The notes under the pieces are model-generated. The model was not told the origin of the DNA, made no database searches, and was given only the letters and a program-made list of their open reading frames with translations. Shown here piece after piece: positions 45,461 through 57,428 of a stretch of 64,000 bases of DNA. How positions within the stretch are numbered: the stretch's first letter is position 1; every line of letters begins with the position of its first letter. Position numbers and translations under genes: made by a program. Source of the DNA: Pseudocercospora fijiensis CIRAD86 (lineage: Eukaryota; Ascomycota; Dothideomycetes; Mycosphaerellales; Mycosphaerellaceae); NCBI RefSeq assembly GCF_000340215.1, contig NW_006921536.1, forward strand, positions 3,263,016-3,327,015. Reading direction: 5' to 3'.

Positions 45461-45959
45461 GATAGCGAAACCTAACACATCAATTCTTTGTTTCCAACCC
45501 TGCAGTATAAGATTGCTATAGCCCGTATTGTTAATAAGCAAGCGTAGGATAAGCGGCTTACCGGACTCCGCGACGGCTTGAAGCATGTTAATGCTCTTGC
45601 TATATTAACAGTACGTATTAAGGCAAGAGCTAAGGACACAGATAGGAGAAGTTATAATGACTCCCTAGTCGATATCGCTATATACAGTAATAGCGATCAA
45701 AGCACTAATGTAGTTAATCCGGCTGCTAGTACTATTAGATGTATATAATGCGTACCTCGTTTAATAGCGAGGGTGCTATTGAATAACCTTGCAAATAGGG
45801 ATAGTCAATCGTTTATAGATAAGCTGTTACGGGCTTAGCAGAGGGACGCCTTTGCTGCTGAACGTATAGACAAGCTTGTAAGTAGGCGAAAGACTCGATC
45901 TAGCAAGAGTAACAATTGGTCGATCGATAACAAAGGTCATTTAAAGTTCAAGGGCAGAT

Positions 45960-47343
45960 ACTATGTCCCCGCTAAACATTCGATCCGACAAGAACTTCTC
46001 AAGCGACACTATAATAGTAAGCTTGCCGGTTACTATAGCATAGAGAGGTCGCACGAGCTACTATCGCGCACATACTACTAGCTAAATAGTAAGCGGGACA
46101 TAAAGGACTACGTAAACACGTATGCCGTATATCAACGAGTTAAAGCGCCGAAGCACTTGCTATTCGGCGAGTTATCTTTACTCCCTGTTCTAAAGAAGCT
46201 ATTTGTAGAGCTTACAATAGACTTTATTACAGGACTTCCGCCTGCTAAGCGCAAGGGGGAAGTGTATAATGCTATCCTTGTTATAGTAGATCGATTTACT
46301 AAGGGCGCTCGATATATCCCGGCGCGTAAGGATTAGACTGCTATTAATATAGTAGAGGCGCTATAGACTGACATCTTCTGTACCTATTAGGGAACCCCTA
46401 AAGGGATAGTCTCTAACCGAGGCTCGACATTCACATCGCACTATTGGAGCGAAATATGCCTACAGCTGAGACTGAAGCATCGGCTATTAACAGCCTTCTA
46501 TCTATAGACTGACGGTCAAACAGAGAGGCAGAATGCTACCCTATAGCAGTACCTGCGCAGTTACATTAATGAGAACCCCGAGGACTGGGTCAACCTCCTA
46601 CAACTAGCTGAATTCGTATATAATAATAGTGTCCACTCATCTACTAAGGTCTCCCCTTATTTTGCTATAATAGGCTAGAACGCTACCTTACTACAAGATC
46701 TATTTACCTCGCTCGAGGCCGAGCGTAAGGAAAGGGAAGCGCGTTAAGTACCCGAAACACTAGCGGCTATTGAGAGGGTTTAGAAGATACGAGAAATCTA
46801 TACTAAGATAGCCGAGAAGTTAACAAAGGCTTAAGAGTACTAAAAGACCTACTATAACAAACACTACCTTCTAATGACCTTTAAGCAAGGCGACATAGTT
46901 ATGCTTAGTATAAAGAACCTCCGCATCCGCAAACACCTATTACCCGATAGCAAAACAAGGCCTAAGCTCGCACTAAGATACATTAGCCTATTCCGCATTC
47001 GAGAACCGAAGGGCATATAGGCCTACTAGTTATAGCTTCTACCCTATTACACTATCTATAACACCTTCTATGTATCCCTCCTTAAGCTATACTATTAACG
47101 CGAAGGCGATAAAGCGCCTGCTAAGTTAGAAGAAGTCTTAGCTAATAGCGAAGAACTGTAGTCTATAGAACGTATCCTATAGCACCGGACTAGGAAAGGC
47201 AAGAAGGAATACCTCCTAAGGTAGTAAGGCTATTTACTAGAATAGGACTTATAGGAAGCTAAAGATTCCTTTAAGGACATAACCGAGTTGTTAGATGAGT
47301 ATTAGACTAGCGTAAAGAACAAGAAGAAGGCTAAAAGCTTATA
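45960..47343 (+). pseudogene. Gypsy B integrase with C-terminal chromodomain
   Basis: The DDE integrase core is legible: LTIDFITGLPPA at about 46,210, VIVDRFTKGARYIP, SNRGSTFTSHYW (second Asp region mutated to Asn) and TDGQTERQN near 46,510. A chromodomain is at about 47,149-47,290 (SIERIL, RKGKKEYLLR, GYLLE, EAKDSFKDI). Chromodomains of this class direct integration into methylated-histone heterochromatin. TAG stops occur throughout. Confidence 0.82.
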
Positions 47344-48583
47344 ATGTCACTATTAAGGCCTAGGATCAATGCTACCCCGGGGGTGCTATTAGCTAACTAA
47401 TTAGAAGCAAGCAATTGTTAGCAACAAAGGACAATAAGACTACACTACTATAGTGAACGCGCACCGAGTATCAATAAGCGCGCTACGACGCGTCAACTAA
47501 TTGCCTACTCTTTTAAGGATTCTACCTCTTTACTAACGCGCCCTACAGGTCCCCCTCTTGTTCCCTTATTCCGTCGAGGCCTCGAGGCCTAGGCAATCGG
47601 CGTAGCCGGCGCGGCTATATTAGTGACAGTGTTGCGGGGTATGTTGCTGTTTGAGGAAGGAAGGACACCGCTATATTAGTAACGGTGTTGCCGAGTTGTT
47701 GTTAGTTAAAGAAGGTAAAGTTGGCGCTAAGACGACTAGCGCTGCTATTGTTAACATTACTTGCTGTTGTCGCTGCGCCTATAGACACAACCTTACCTGC
47801 ACTACGAGCCTAAGGCACCTTTAATCAAAACTTTAATTAAAAGCTTTAAGCCTGTCAAAGGTTTGATTAAAAAACTTTAAGGCTAAGTTAAAACTTTGAC
47901 TAAGTCAAAAGATTGAGCGACTAATGGACTAACTAAGGGCAAAACTATAGAGCTAAGCTAGCCGGGGTCGATCTTGCGGACAATAGGTTACTCCTCGATC
48001 TTTCCGATCCTTTAAGCGAGGCGAACCTCTACTACTGCACTTACAATAGCCTTTACCTATAGAAACTAGAAGAACTGAGTTTTTTGAAAAGATATAATTA
48101 GTTAACACTTGAAGGCTACCAAACCTAACTAATTTGGGCTAGTGAAACTACGACAGTAAATAATAGCCCTCGTAACAATAAGAACAACCCTCGGAAGCGG
48201 ACAAACCCTCAGAGCGGACATTTCTAGGTCTGTTAGAGTAGACGCAAAGAACTCGTACGACATCACTTAGAACGGAGGCAGTGCTACAATACCTCGTACG
48301 TCTACCTATTATAGTAGGGAAGACGCGCTCGTATTATAATTAGTCGATGGTCCTCAATTCTTGTAGCTTTATGTCCCTTTACTTTATTGTATATAAGGAT
48401 AGCGCAGTTGGAGTTGTACATTGTATTGTTTAGAGGTGAGGTTTAACATAGTTACATAATTAGGTAGTTAAGTGTTCAATTTAGCGCGGGCTAAGCAGCT
48501 TATTAGACTTGCTAAGTTAGCGGCAATAGAGGTCGTGGAACATAGATAGGCTACGAGGGCGCGGCCTTTAGAAGGGAAGCGTG
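47344..48583 (+). other. 3' noncoding region of Gypsy B
   Basis: 1.24 kb between the chromodomain and the 3' LTR with no legible frame. It includes AAACTTT/AAAGTTT-rich short repeats at 47,820-47,930 and two related copies of CTATATTAG-GTGTTG sequence near 47,617-47,690. Confidence 0.55.
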
Positions 48584-48779
48584 TGTTAGAGCTAAAGAGG
48601 CTACACGTAATTGGCATGTGATTAGGCCGAGTAAAGCCAGGGTCTTAGTGCCTTAGGCAGGGCTTAGCGCTTAGCGTTAGGCCAACTCTCCTGCCTTCCT
48701 TCCTCTCCTCCTAGATCCTTATCGAATACTACTCGTACCCACCACCACCCTATCTACCTGCTAACATACCCTTCTCACA
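48584..48779 (+). repeat. 3' LTR of Gypsy B
   Basis: 196 bp, TGTTAGAG to CTTCTCACA, followed immediately by the target duplication CAGAC. Confidence 0.9.
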
Positions 48780-48784
48780 CAGAC

Positions 48785-51083
48785 CTATTAGATATAAAGG
48801 AGAAAGAACAAGAGACTCTACTACTAGGCATACTAAGAGATACCTAGGTTAAACCCGAAACTATTAAAAGGATCCTAAAAAAAATTCTAGGCAATAAGGT
48901 ACTAGGAGAAGACAAGATCTATAACAAACTCCTAAAAGCATATAGGAAGGGGCTAGCCCTAGCACTAGCTAATATCTTTTTATAAAGCCTAGTACTAGGA
49001 CACTACCTAAGACTATTTAGGAAGTCCCTAACAGTAGTGCTAAGGAAGCCCTAGAAGGAAGACTATATATAGCTTAAGGCCTATAGACTAATAGCCCTAC
49101 TTAATATAATAGGCAAGGTACTAGAAAAAATTGTCGCTAAAAGGCTAATAACCTTTGCCGAAGAAAGGAATATCCTTCTTAAAGGCTAGATAGGAGGAAG
49201 AAAGAAGAGGTTAATACTAATAGCTATAGAACTAATTATAGAATAGATTAAGTATATCTAGCACTATAGTTAAAACTAGGTAGTAACCCTCCTCTCCCTT
49301 AACATCTTAGGAGCCTTTAATAATGTCTCCTATAAAAGGCTCCTATATATACTTAAACAGAAAGCTATACTAAACTAGATAGTCTAATTTATCTAGTCCT
49401 TCCTATAGGAAAGATTAATATAGCTTATTCTAGGCAAATTCAAATTAGACCCAATACTAACTAAAAAGGGAATCCCCTAAGGATTAATACTCTCCCTAAT
49501 CCTCTTCCTTATCTTTATAGCAGACCTACTCCTACTCCTAGAATTAAAAAACATATTAGCATTAGGGTTTGTAGATAACACAAACATCCTAGCCTAGTCT
49601 AAGACAATAGAAACTAACTGTAAGATCCTAGAAGAGAAGCACTAAGAGTATAAAAAATAGGCAAGGAGGTATAGAGCAAAATTCGCCCTAAAAAAGTACT
49701 AGCTTATCTACTTTAGTAAGGCTAAATCAACCTATAATATAAAGCAATTAATTACTATCTAAGGCTTTAAAACCCAACTATTAGCAGAGCTTAGGGTACT
49801 AGGGATCTAGCTAGATCTAAAACTAAATTAGGGACTATAAGTAAAGAAGGTAAAGTAGAGGGCAGATGCTAATATACAATCTATTAATAGGCTTATAGCC
49901 TCTATATAGGGGGCTATATTCGAGAAAGCTAAAGTTATATACAAAGCAATTGTTAAGCTAGCAATGCTATATAGAGTATAGATATAGACAGCCTAGGAGA
50001 AAACACTAAAGAGGATTAAGCAACTAGTTAGTAGGTCCTAAACCTAAAGCCTAAAGAAAATCCTAGGAGCATACAAAACTATACTAATAAGGGTAGTAGA
50101 AATAGAATTAGGGATCCTACTAGTTAAACAATACTTTAAGGGACTAAGATACTAATATATAGCAAAGATAATAGAATACCTAACCTAACAGACTATTTAA
50201 AAGGCACTAGACAAGATAAAAGCCTAGTGTATTAGGACTAGGAGGCGAGACAGACTATAAATAACTCCCTAGAAAGTTAAGGACCTAGAGCAATATAGAG
50301 TCTTAATAAGAGAAATGCTAGAGAAAGAGCTTTAGGGACTAAATATAAGGCTAAAGGAAGACAAGCTAAAGGGAGAGAAACAAAGCCTAGTAGAATCAAT
50401 TGCTAGATACCTATAGGAGTAGGAATAGAACAAAACACAAGTTAGACTAGGAACCCTAAAGGCACTAATCAAATTTAGTTAATATAACTACTAGCTCTAT
50501 AAGGACCTAAACAGGGCCGAGGCAAGCCTAGCTATTTAAATCAGATCTAAATATATTAGACTTAGATCTTACCTATTTAGAAGAAACGTCCTAGGAATTG
50601 AAAGCAGAGCTTGCTAATATAGCTACTAATCTTAGAACCCTAAGTATATACTACTAGTCTGCCCTTAATAGTTAGAAGGCAGAAGTAATTAGAGACTAAA
50701 AGCAATAGAAAGGGAATACGACAAGCTAATCTAGAGTAAAGAAGACCTAAAGAGGATAGTAAAGTAGATTATTAAATAGGGATTTATATAACAATTCGCA
50801 CTAGTAAGGGAAACTAAGGAGTAGATAAGAAGGAGGGAAGAAGAGGGGGAAAGAAGGGTAGGGTAGTAGGCAAGGTAGTTAGAGGGTAACAACTATAATA
50901 CTAGTATATCCTAGAGGAAGGAAAACAAGGAAACGAGGAAGATTAACACTTATAAATAGGACAGGAGGGAGGTTTTTACTAACTAAGTTGGTTTCCTACC
51001 TAAAACAATATATAGAAACAGACCTATATAGGCCGAAAGGTACTATAATAGGCAAATAAAATATCTATCTATCTATATATATA
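48785..51083 (+). mobile_element. LINE, 3' part: reverse transcriptase and tail
   Basis: This continues the frame broken at 41,663. It opens DIKEKEQETLLLGIL, then the RT: KVLGEDKIYNKLLKA, LKAYRLIALLNIIGKVLEK (the RPISLLN-type block), SLNILGAFNNVSY, GIPQGLILSLILFLIF, and GFVDNTNILA at 49,565-49,594, where FVDD has become FVDN. A C-terminal Cys/His region is near 50,600. The element ends in a short TATC/TATA tail (51,061-51,083), the simple-repeat 3' end typical of several LINE clades. Inactive. Confidence 0.85.
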
Positions 51084-52747
51084 GTATTACGATTATAGCG
51101 ACTAATAATAGTACGCTCGGTCGTATTAATATCGCTAAGTTAACGATATATAGTTACGGCTTACGCGGGTAGCGCTTATAATAGTCCTTTACTACTTCTT
51201 ATATATTAGTAACGTTCTCGGCGGTTTCCTATATCGGCTTATTATATCTAATCTATTTTACTTTATACTATATATTATCTCCTTTGCCTTTTATATCTAG
51301 TATTCTTTCTACCTCCTACTTTTTATTACCGTCGATAACTAGCGGTAGCGGTAGTTTATATCGTTAACTAGGTATACCTATTTTAGATACTAGTATAAGT
51401 AACGAAGTATAAAAGACGTTATAGATACGTATTAAATTAGGCAGCTTTAGTTAATACGCGTAGGGCGATACTACCTTAGTAATCTTATACGGTCCCGAGT
51501 TCTTAACGTTAAGTTTAATATTAGGTCGATTCGTACTTATATCTTTAAGCGATAGGAAGACTTTATTACCGATACGATAGATAGGAGCGGGTTAGCGGTA
51601 TCGGTTAGTTAAGTCTTCTATACGAGATTACTAATACTATATCTATTCGATAAGATATATTTCGAGGCTTTATAAGTAATCGATCTAGGCTTAAGTATCC
51701 TTATCTAACGGTAGATCTTCTTCTAGTAGGGTTAAAAGTTTACTTCCGAGACGAGGATTGTAACTATAGCTAGCTTAGAATAGTAACAATCCTATAGTTT
51801 CGGAGGGTATATTATTTATTATAAACTCGGCGACGGAGAGCTAGAAGCTCTAGTCGTCTTACTCGTAGTTTATATATAATCGGAGATATCCTTCGATAAC
51901 TTTATTTAAGCGTTTAGTTTATCCGTTAGTCTATAGGTAATAAGCGGTCGATAGGTTACGCTTAATACGTAGGCGCTTATATAAGTAGTTCTAGAATTTA
52001 GAGATAAACTATATACCTTAGTCGGAAGTAATAGTATCTAAAAGACCGTAAAGCTTCTAAATATAGGTAAGGTAGGTATCTACTACTACTTAAGCGCTTA
52101 AGTATCCTTCCTTATATACGAATAGGATAAGGTATTATATCTTAGTTAGTTAATCGATAACGATAAGAATCGAGTTATAACTAGAACTATTAGGAAGACT
52201 AGTAATAAAGTCTATCGTTACGCTCTTCTATTAAGCGGTCGGTACTAGTAGAGGCCGAAGAAGTCCTCGTTTAGCTTATTTTAAGGATTTAGTCTAGAGG
52301 TAGATATAGTAGGTACCGATATATCGTTCGATATCCTCGTATATTTATAGCTAGTAGTAGCTACGGCTAACGAGATAGAACGTCTTTATAATACTAGGAT
52401 AGCTAGCGGCGGAATAGTCGTAGTATATATAGATAATATTAGTATAGAGCGACTTATCCGTTTCCTTAGCTTCTAGTATATAAAGGTAGTTATAGTAGAA
52501 TAGAAGGTTATTATTTTTAACCTTATAGTCTAAGAGAGATAATAGAAGATTATTAGAAGGGTTTATTCTACTATAGAGATACCCTTTTACTTACTAGAAT
52601 AGGGTATCTTTAATCGAGGTATTACGAATTCGCTTAGTAATATTCCCGGTATCGATAAAGGTCTCGGTACCGAGAGTTTCTATAGTAAATATAACTATAC
52701 TATCGCTCGTAGTATTAATACGGGCTTTTATAAATTAAGGTTTATCG

Positions 52748-52780
52748 TAACCCTTACCCTAACCCTAACCCTAAGGGTTA
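52748..52780 (+). repeat. Interstitial telomere-repeat tract 1
   Basis: Three perfect CCCTAA units (52757-52774), preceded by a variant CCCTTA and followed by GGGTTA, interrupt Gypsy C. Confidence 0.9.
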
Positions 52781-52843
52781 TTATCGTTAAAGACGTAAGA
52801 ATCGTAAAATTGTCTGTTTCTTCGAGAATTGCAATTATTTACC

Positions 52844-52893
52844 TTAGGGTTACGCAACCCTAACCCTAACCCTAACCCTAACCCTAACCCTAA
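52844..52893 (+). repeat. Interstitial telomere-repeat tract 2
   Basis: Six perfect CCCTAA units (52858-52893) are preceded by TTAGGGTTACGCAA. They lie 84 bp after the previous perfect array (64 bp between the delimited tracts). The DNA in between contains TG and CA dinucleotides unlike its RIP-mutated surroundings. Confidence 0.93.
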
Positions 52894-55653
52894 GGAGAAG
52901 ATTTTATATACGGCGGATCGGAGGCCTACGGCTAGGTTATATAGCTTTAATATAAGCTAATAGTTGTATTTAATACGTAGGTCCTTAGCTAATAAAGGTA
53001 GGTTAGTAAAGCGGTATATAAGCGAGTTTAGCTTAGCTTTTTATCTACTAGGGCGGTATATAATTTCGAAATTAAACCTACTAAGGAATTTACTCTAGCG
53101 AGCTTAGCGACGATTAAGTTACTTAGTAGATATATAGAACTATAGATTACGGTAATCGGTAATAACTCGGATAGGCTCTTCGTTAGAGCGGTAACCCTTT
53201 AATTTAAGTCTCTACGATTTAAAGGCTTTAATAATAGCGAGAAGCTCTTTATCGTAGATCTCGTAGTTATATTTAGCGGGCGTTATCTTCTTCGAGAAGT
53301 AAGTAACGGGTTTCTATATACTATCGGTATATAGTTAAGATATAATACTAGTAGTAATATAGTCGGAAGCGTCGGTTTCGATTATTATAAATAGGTTTAG
53401 GTTATAATAAGCTAATACCGGTATAGAGATAAATATAGCTTTAAGTCGTTCGAAGGAGTTTTAGTAGGCTATTATCTATACAAAGAGCGTATCTTTATAT
53501 ATTAGTAGGACTATAGGCTTAACGATATATACGAAGTTATAGATAAAGCGTCGATAGAAGTTTACGAAGCTAAGGAAGGACTATATATCTTTAATATTAG
53601 TAGGAATAGGCTAATCGCGTACGGCTTCGACCTTCTTATCGTCTATATAGATACTATCGGTACTAATAACGAGGCCTAAGTATTTAACTATTATTACTTT
53701 AAACTCTAACTTTAATATATTAGCTCGTAGGCCGGCTTTAAGGAGTATATCTATTACTTAGCGAACGTAATAGCGATATTCTTCGATTAAATTAGAATAG
53801 ATAAGTATATTATCTAGATACGCGGTATAGAATACGTCGAGGAAAGGTTAGAGAGCGTTATTAATATATTACTAAAAGGTTAATAGCGCGTTATAGAGCC
53901 CGAATAGTATAACCTTATATTCGAAGAGACTATAACGGGTACGGAAGGCTATCTTCTACTCGTAACCTAGCTCGATACGAAGTTAGTTAAAGGCCGAGAT
54001 AATATCGAGTTTAGTATATATAACTACTTTACTTAATCGATCGAGTATCTCCTAAATAAGAGGGATAGGGTATCTATTCTTTACTATAATCTCGTTTAGC
54101 TTACGGTAGTCTACGTAGAACTATAAACCTCTACCGGGTTTCTTAACGAATAGTACTAGTAAAGAGCACTATAAGGTTAATACTTAAATAAAGCCCTTAT
54201 CGAGATTGTCCTTTAAATAGTTATATAGGACTTCTAATTCCTCGTACGATATACTATAGAGTAGGCTATACGTCGTTTCCTTACCTTCGATAATATCGAT
54301 ATAGTAATTCTATCTAGGTCGGTATAGTAGTAACTTCTTCGTATCTTCCTATAAGAACAATATTAGCCTACCGTAATAGTGCTAAGGGACTTTATTAGCC
54401 GGGTTAATATACTTCTTCTTAGCTATCTCTTTTTCTATATCCCGTAATAATATAGCGAATACGAATAACTCCTTCTTCTTAGTTTACTAGTCGAAGACCT
54501 ATACGCTTACTAGAGCTATAGTTACGCTAGTAATATAGATAAGCGGTAGTAATAAGCGTTTCCGTACTAGTCGAGGTAACGGAATTAGCGGAGGTAAGGG
54601 CGGAGATAAGAACTAAGTTAATACTAATCGGCGCGTAGGACAATCGCGCTATATATAGTACTTTCGTATCGAGTCGATAAGCTTTACTATATTAGTATCG
54701 TTCGATAAGTTATAAGCTAGTTATAGTTAATAGTACTACGTTACTATAGGCTCGGCGTAAGCTAGCGTATCGTTATCTTCGCGATCGGATAAGCCGTAGG
54801 CGCGAACGATAGTATATAAGTCGTTATAATATTCCTTATAGTAATCGGAGTTAAACTATACTCGGTTAAGCTTCTAGTCGACGCGAGGGTTATATTTATT
54901 AAGCTACGGACGGCCGAGGATAATAGAGTAATATCCTAATATAGTAAGATAGAAGGCCCTATATTCGATATAGCTATTAATATTAATAGTCGCCCTAGTA
55001 TACTAAGTAACGTCTACTACGAAACTGCCGTCGAAAGTAGTTAATCTATATAGCTCCTCTAGGTTATAGATAGGGAGCTAGTATTAGTACGCGTAATATA
55101 AGTTAATAAAGAATAAACCGGTACAACCGTAGTTAACTATTACTAATAATTAATATTCGATATCCTACCCTACGTCTAATATACTAGACTAAGGTTTATT
55201 ATAAGCTATTAAAGTATAATATAAGACGAGATATTAATTATCGCTCTCGGGTATAATACTTCTTAATAATACTAATAAACTAATCTATAAATCTTTCTAC
55301 TATCGATATTTCTTTCTATAATTATAGCCTAGGTTCTTCGGTAATAACGGTATAGGTAACTCTATCGGTATAGGCTCTTAAACGCGACTTTGTCTAAGAG
55401 CTATACTTTTCCCTCCTTATCGCTACTATAAGCGTCTTTATTATCGGTAGAAGGTAGATCGGCTAGAGCGGTAGCGGCGGTACTAAAAGCGGAGATATTA
55501 GTATTTAAGCGATTACTACGGCCTTAAGCGCGGCGGATAAGCTCTAGATAGGTAGTATCGGAGTAGACGTAGTTACTACTATAGAAACGGTATAAGCTCT
55601 TATAGCGGCGGCGATCTCTCTCTTCGATCGTTATACGGTAGCGATTACTCTAA

Positions 55654-55677
55654 CCCTAACCCTAACCCTAACCCTAA
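55654..55677 (+). repeat. Interstitial telomere-repeat tract 3
   Basis: Four perfect CCCTAA units inside the gag region of Gypsy C, in the same orientation as tracts 1 and 2. Confidence 0.92.
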
Positions 55678-57241
55678 GTAGCGGAGAGGTCTATAGCGTC
55701 TAGGTCGCGGGTAGTTATAGTTATAGTCGCGGTCGCGGTATTGCTAGCGTTACTATTATTATTGTTTGCTAAGGTAAATTGTCCTTAGTTATTACGCGGA
55801 ATAGTATATCCCTATAGGGCGTACTAATTACTAGAGCCGCTAGCGTTATTACTACTATAGTTAGTATTCGTAGAACCTTAGTTAATAGTATTACTCGATT
55901 CTAGCTTAGTATTATCGCGGTTGCTTTCTACGCGGTATTAGTAGAGTCGATTGTCGATAATAGTTAGTTAGCGATATAATACCGAGAAGTTAGTAGGCTC
56001 GTTATATATATTACTAAGCGCTACCTTTTATTCGGAAGACAAGCTACGCTTAAGAGCGTTAACTTAAGCTCGGCCTTTATATCCGAGTAGGGCGTTAAGT
56101 CGATTAAACTCTATAAAATAGTAAGCAAATTCCTTATTCTTCTACTTTAAGTTATCTAGCTTATAGCTAGTAGTAGTAACCTCGTTAGGATCGCCGAAAG
56201 TATCGACTATTAGGTTATAGAAGTTATCGAGGTCGTCGAAATCTACGATTACGCCTAGTTTATCGTAATAAACATATAGCTAGACTATCGAGTAGACTTT
56301 ACCGGTAGTATAGCTATACGTATATATTAGCTAGTCTTATAGTATTAGAAAGCGGTTATTATTAATTATTAACTTAATCGTAAGCTTAGTAAGGAAAGGC
56401 TTTAGCTTCTTACGGTCTCTATCGTATTTCTCTAGATCTAGATACTTCTCGCTCTTACTATATCTAGTATAATTATTATCGTCGTCGAAGCTATAGTTAA
56501 ATCGAGAGTAGCGGGGGTCTAGTCGGTTACGAGATCGTAGTACTAGGTCGTAACCCGAGTTATCGTTAATATTAAAGGGATTATTCCGAGGATTAGGGTT
56601 AGTATTTAGACGGTCGAAGCGTAAACGACTAAGATAGTTAAAGGCGCCGAGAGGTCGACGAGAGCTACTACTACCTAGTACAACGTCTTTAGATACTAGA
56701 TATATATTAGATAGGCGACGGAATAAGGGTCGGCTATTATTTAGTATAGGTCCTTAGCCGCTAACTAGATTACGTAATAAGGACGCTTCGGCGTTACGAT
56801 AGGTATAAGTAGCTTATTTGCTAGCTCGGCGGGCGATATCTTCTATAGAAGACTATTATTATTATAGACGTGCGGCTTGCTAAGTAAGGTTATTATATTG
56901 CTAGTACGCGATATTTAGTATATTACGTACTACCTCGGCGGCTTAGCGTTAGTATTCTACTTCTATACGGGCCTATACTAGCTCGCTATTAAGGTAGGTA
57001 TTAGTCTTATAATAAGCTTACTATACTCGCTCGAGCGTTTCTACTTCTTACTAGTATTACTAATAGAGAGTAGCTACCGACTAGTATAGCGTAGTTATAC
57101 GTTAAAAGATATATTTAGTAGCTTCCTACTTATTTACTCTACTAAAGAGCTACTAGAAGTCCTAGAGGTTGCTAGGTAAAGGCTAATATAGTATATTATC
57201 GATATCTGCGAGGCTAGGTTATAGACCCTATAGTAGTTATT

Positions 57242-57428
57242 TGTTACGGGTAAGTAACGCGTACGTAGATGCTAGATATAAGACTTAATAGGTTCGATAA
57301 AGAGCTAAGTCTATCTACGTAAATCCGAATGGTTTTATACGGTGCGCTAAGCGCTAAGCAGTAGGTTAGAGTCGCGTAGGCCGAATGCCTAAGGCTAGCG
57401 CTTTCTACCTAGGGCGTAGCCCTTTATA
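57242..57428 (-). repeat. 3' LTR of Gypsy D (left copy)
   Basis: 187 bp from TGTTACGGG to CCCTTTATA in plus-strand reading. It differs from the right LTR at six positions by my count, all CA/TA or TG/TA. Confidence 0.9.

Larger units (their letters stand above)
41664..48779 (+). mobile_element. Complete chromodomain Gypsy retrotransposon B
   Basis: 7,116 bp bounded by 196-bp LTRs beginning TGTTAGAG, flanked by an exact 5-bp target-site duplication CAGAC (41659-41663 and 48780-48784). Internal order on the plus strand: gag, protease, reverse transcriptase, RNase H, integrase, chromodomain. This is the order of chromoviruses (Metaviridae). It is inserted in the LINE. All frames carry RIP-type stops, but this is the least mutated copy and keeps several open segments (42,114-42,350, 43,493-43,684, 44,096-44,497). 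Confidence 0.93.
51084..57241 (-). mobile_element. Chromodomain Gypsy element C, RIP-degraded, interrupted by D
   Basis: It is read on the minus strand. A chromodomain end lies near 51,180-51,250 (a PIxETAENVTNI block followed by VVKDYYKRYPR). The RT has YLDNILIYSN at about 53,795-53,825 (YLDD to YLDN), with RNase H between the RT and integrase, and a gag region from about 55,500 to 57,200 with a degraded CCHC block near 55,580. Its 5' end is separated by element D and leaves the window. It contains three telomere-repeat tracts. TA-rich with stops throughout. LTRs could not be delimited. Confidence 0.75.
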
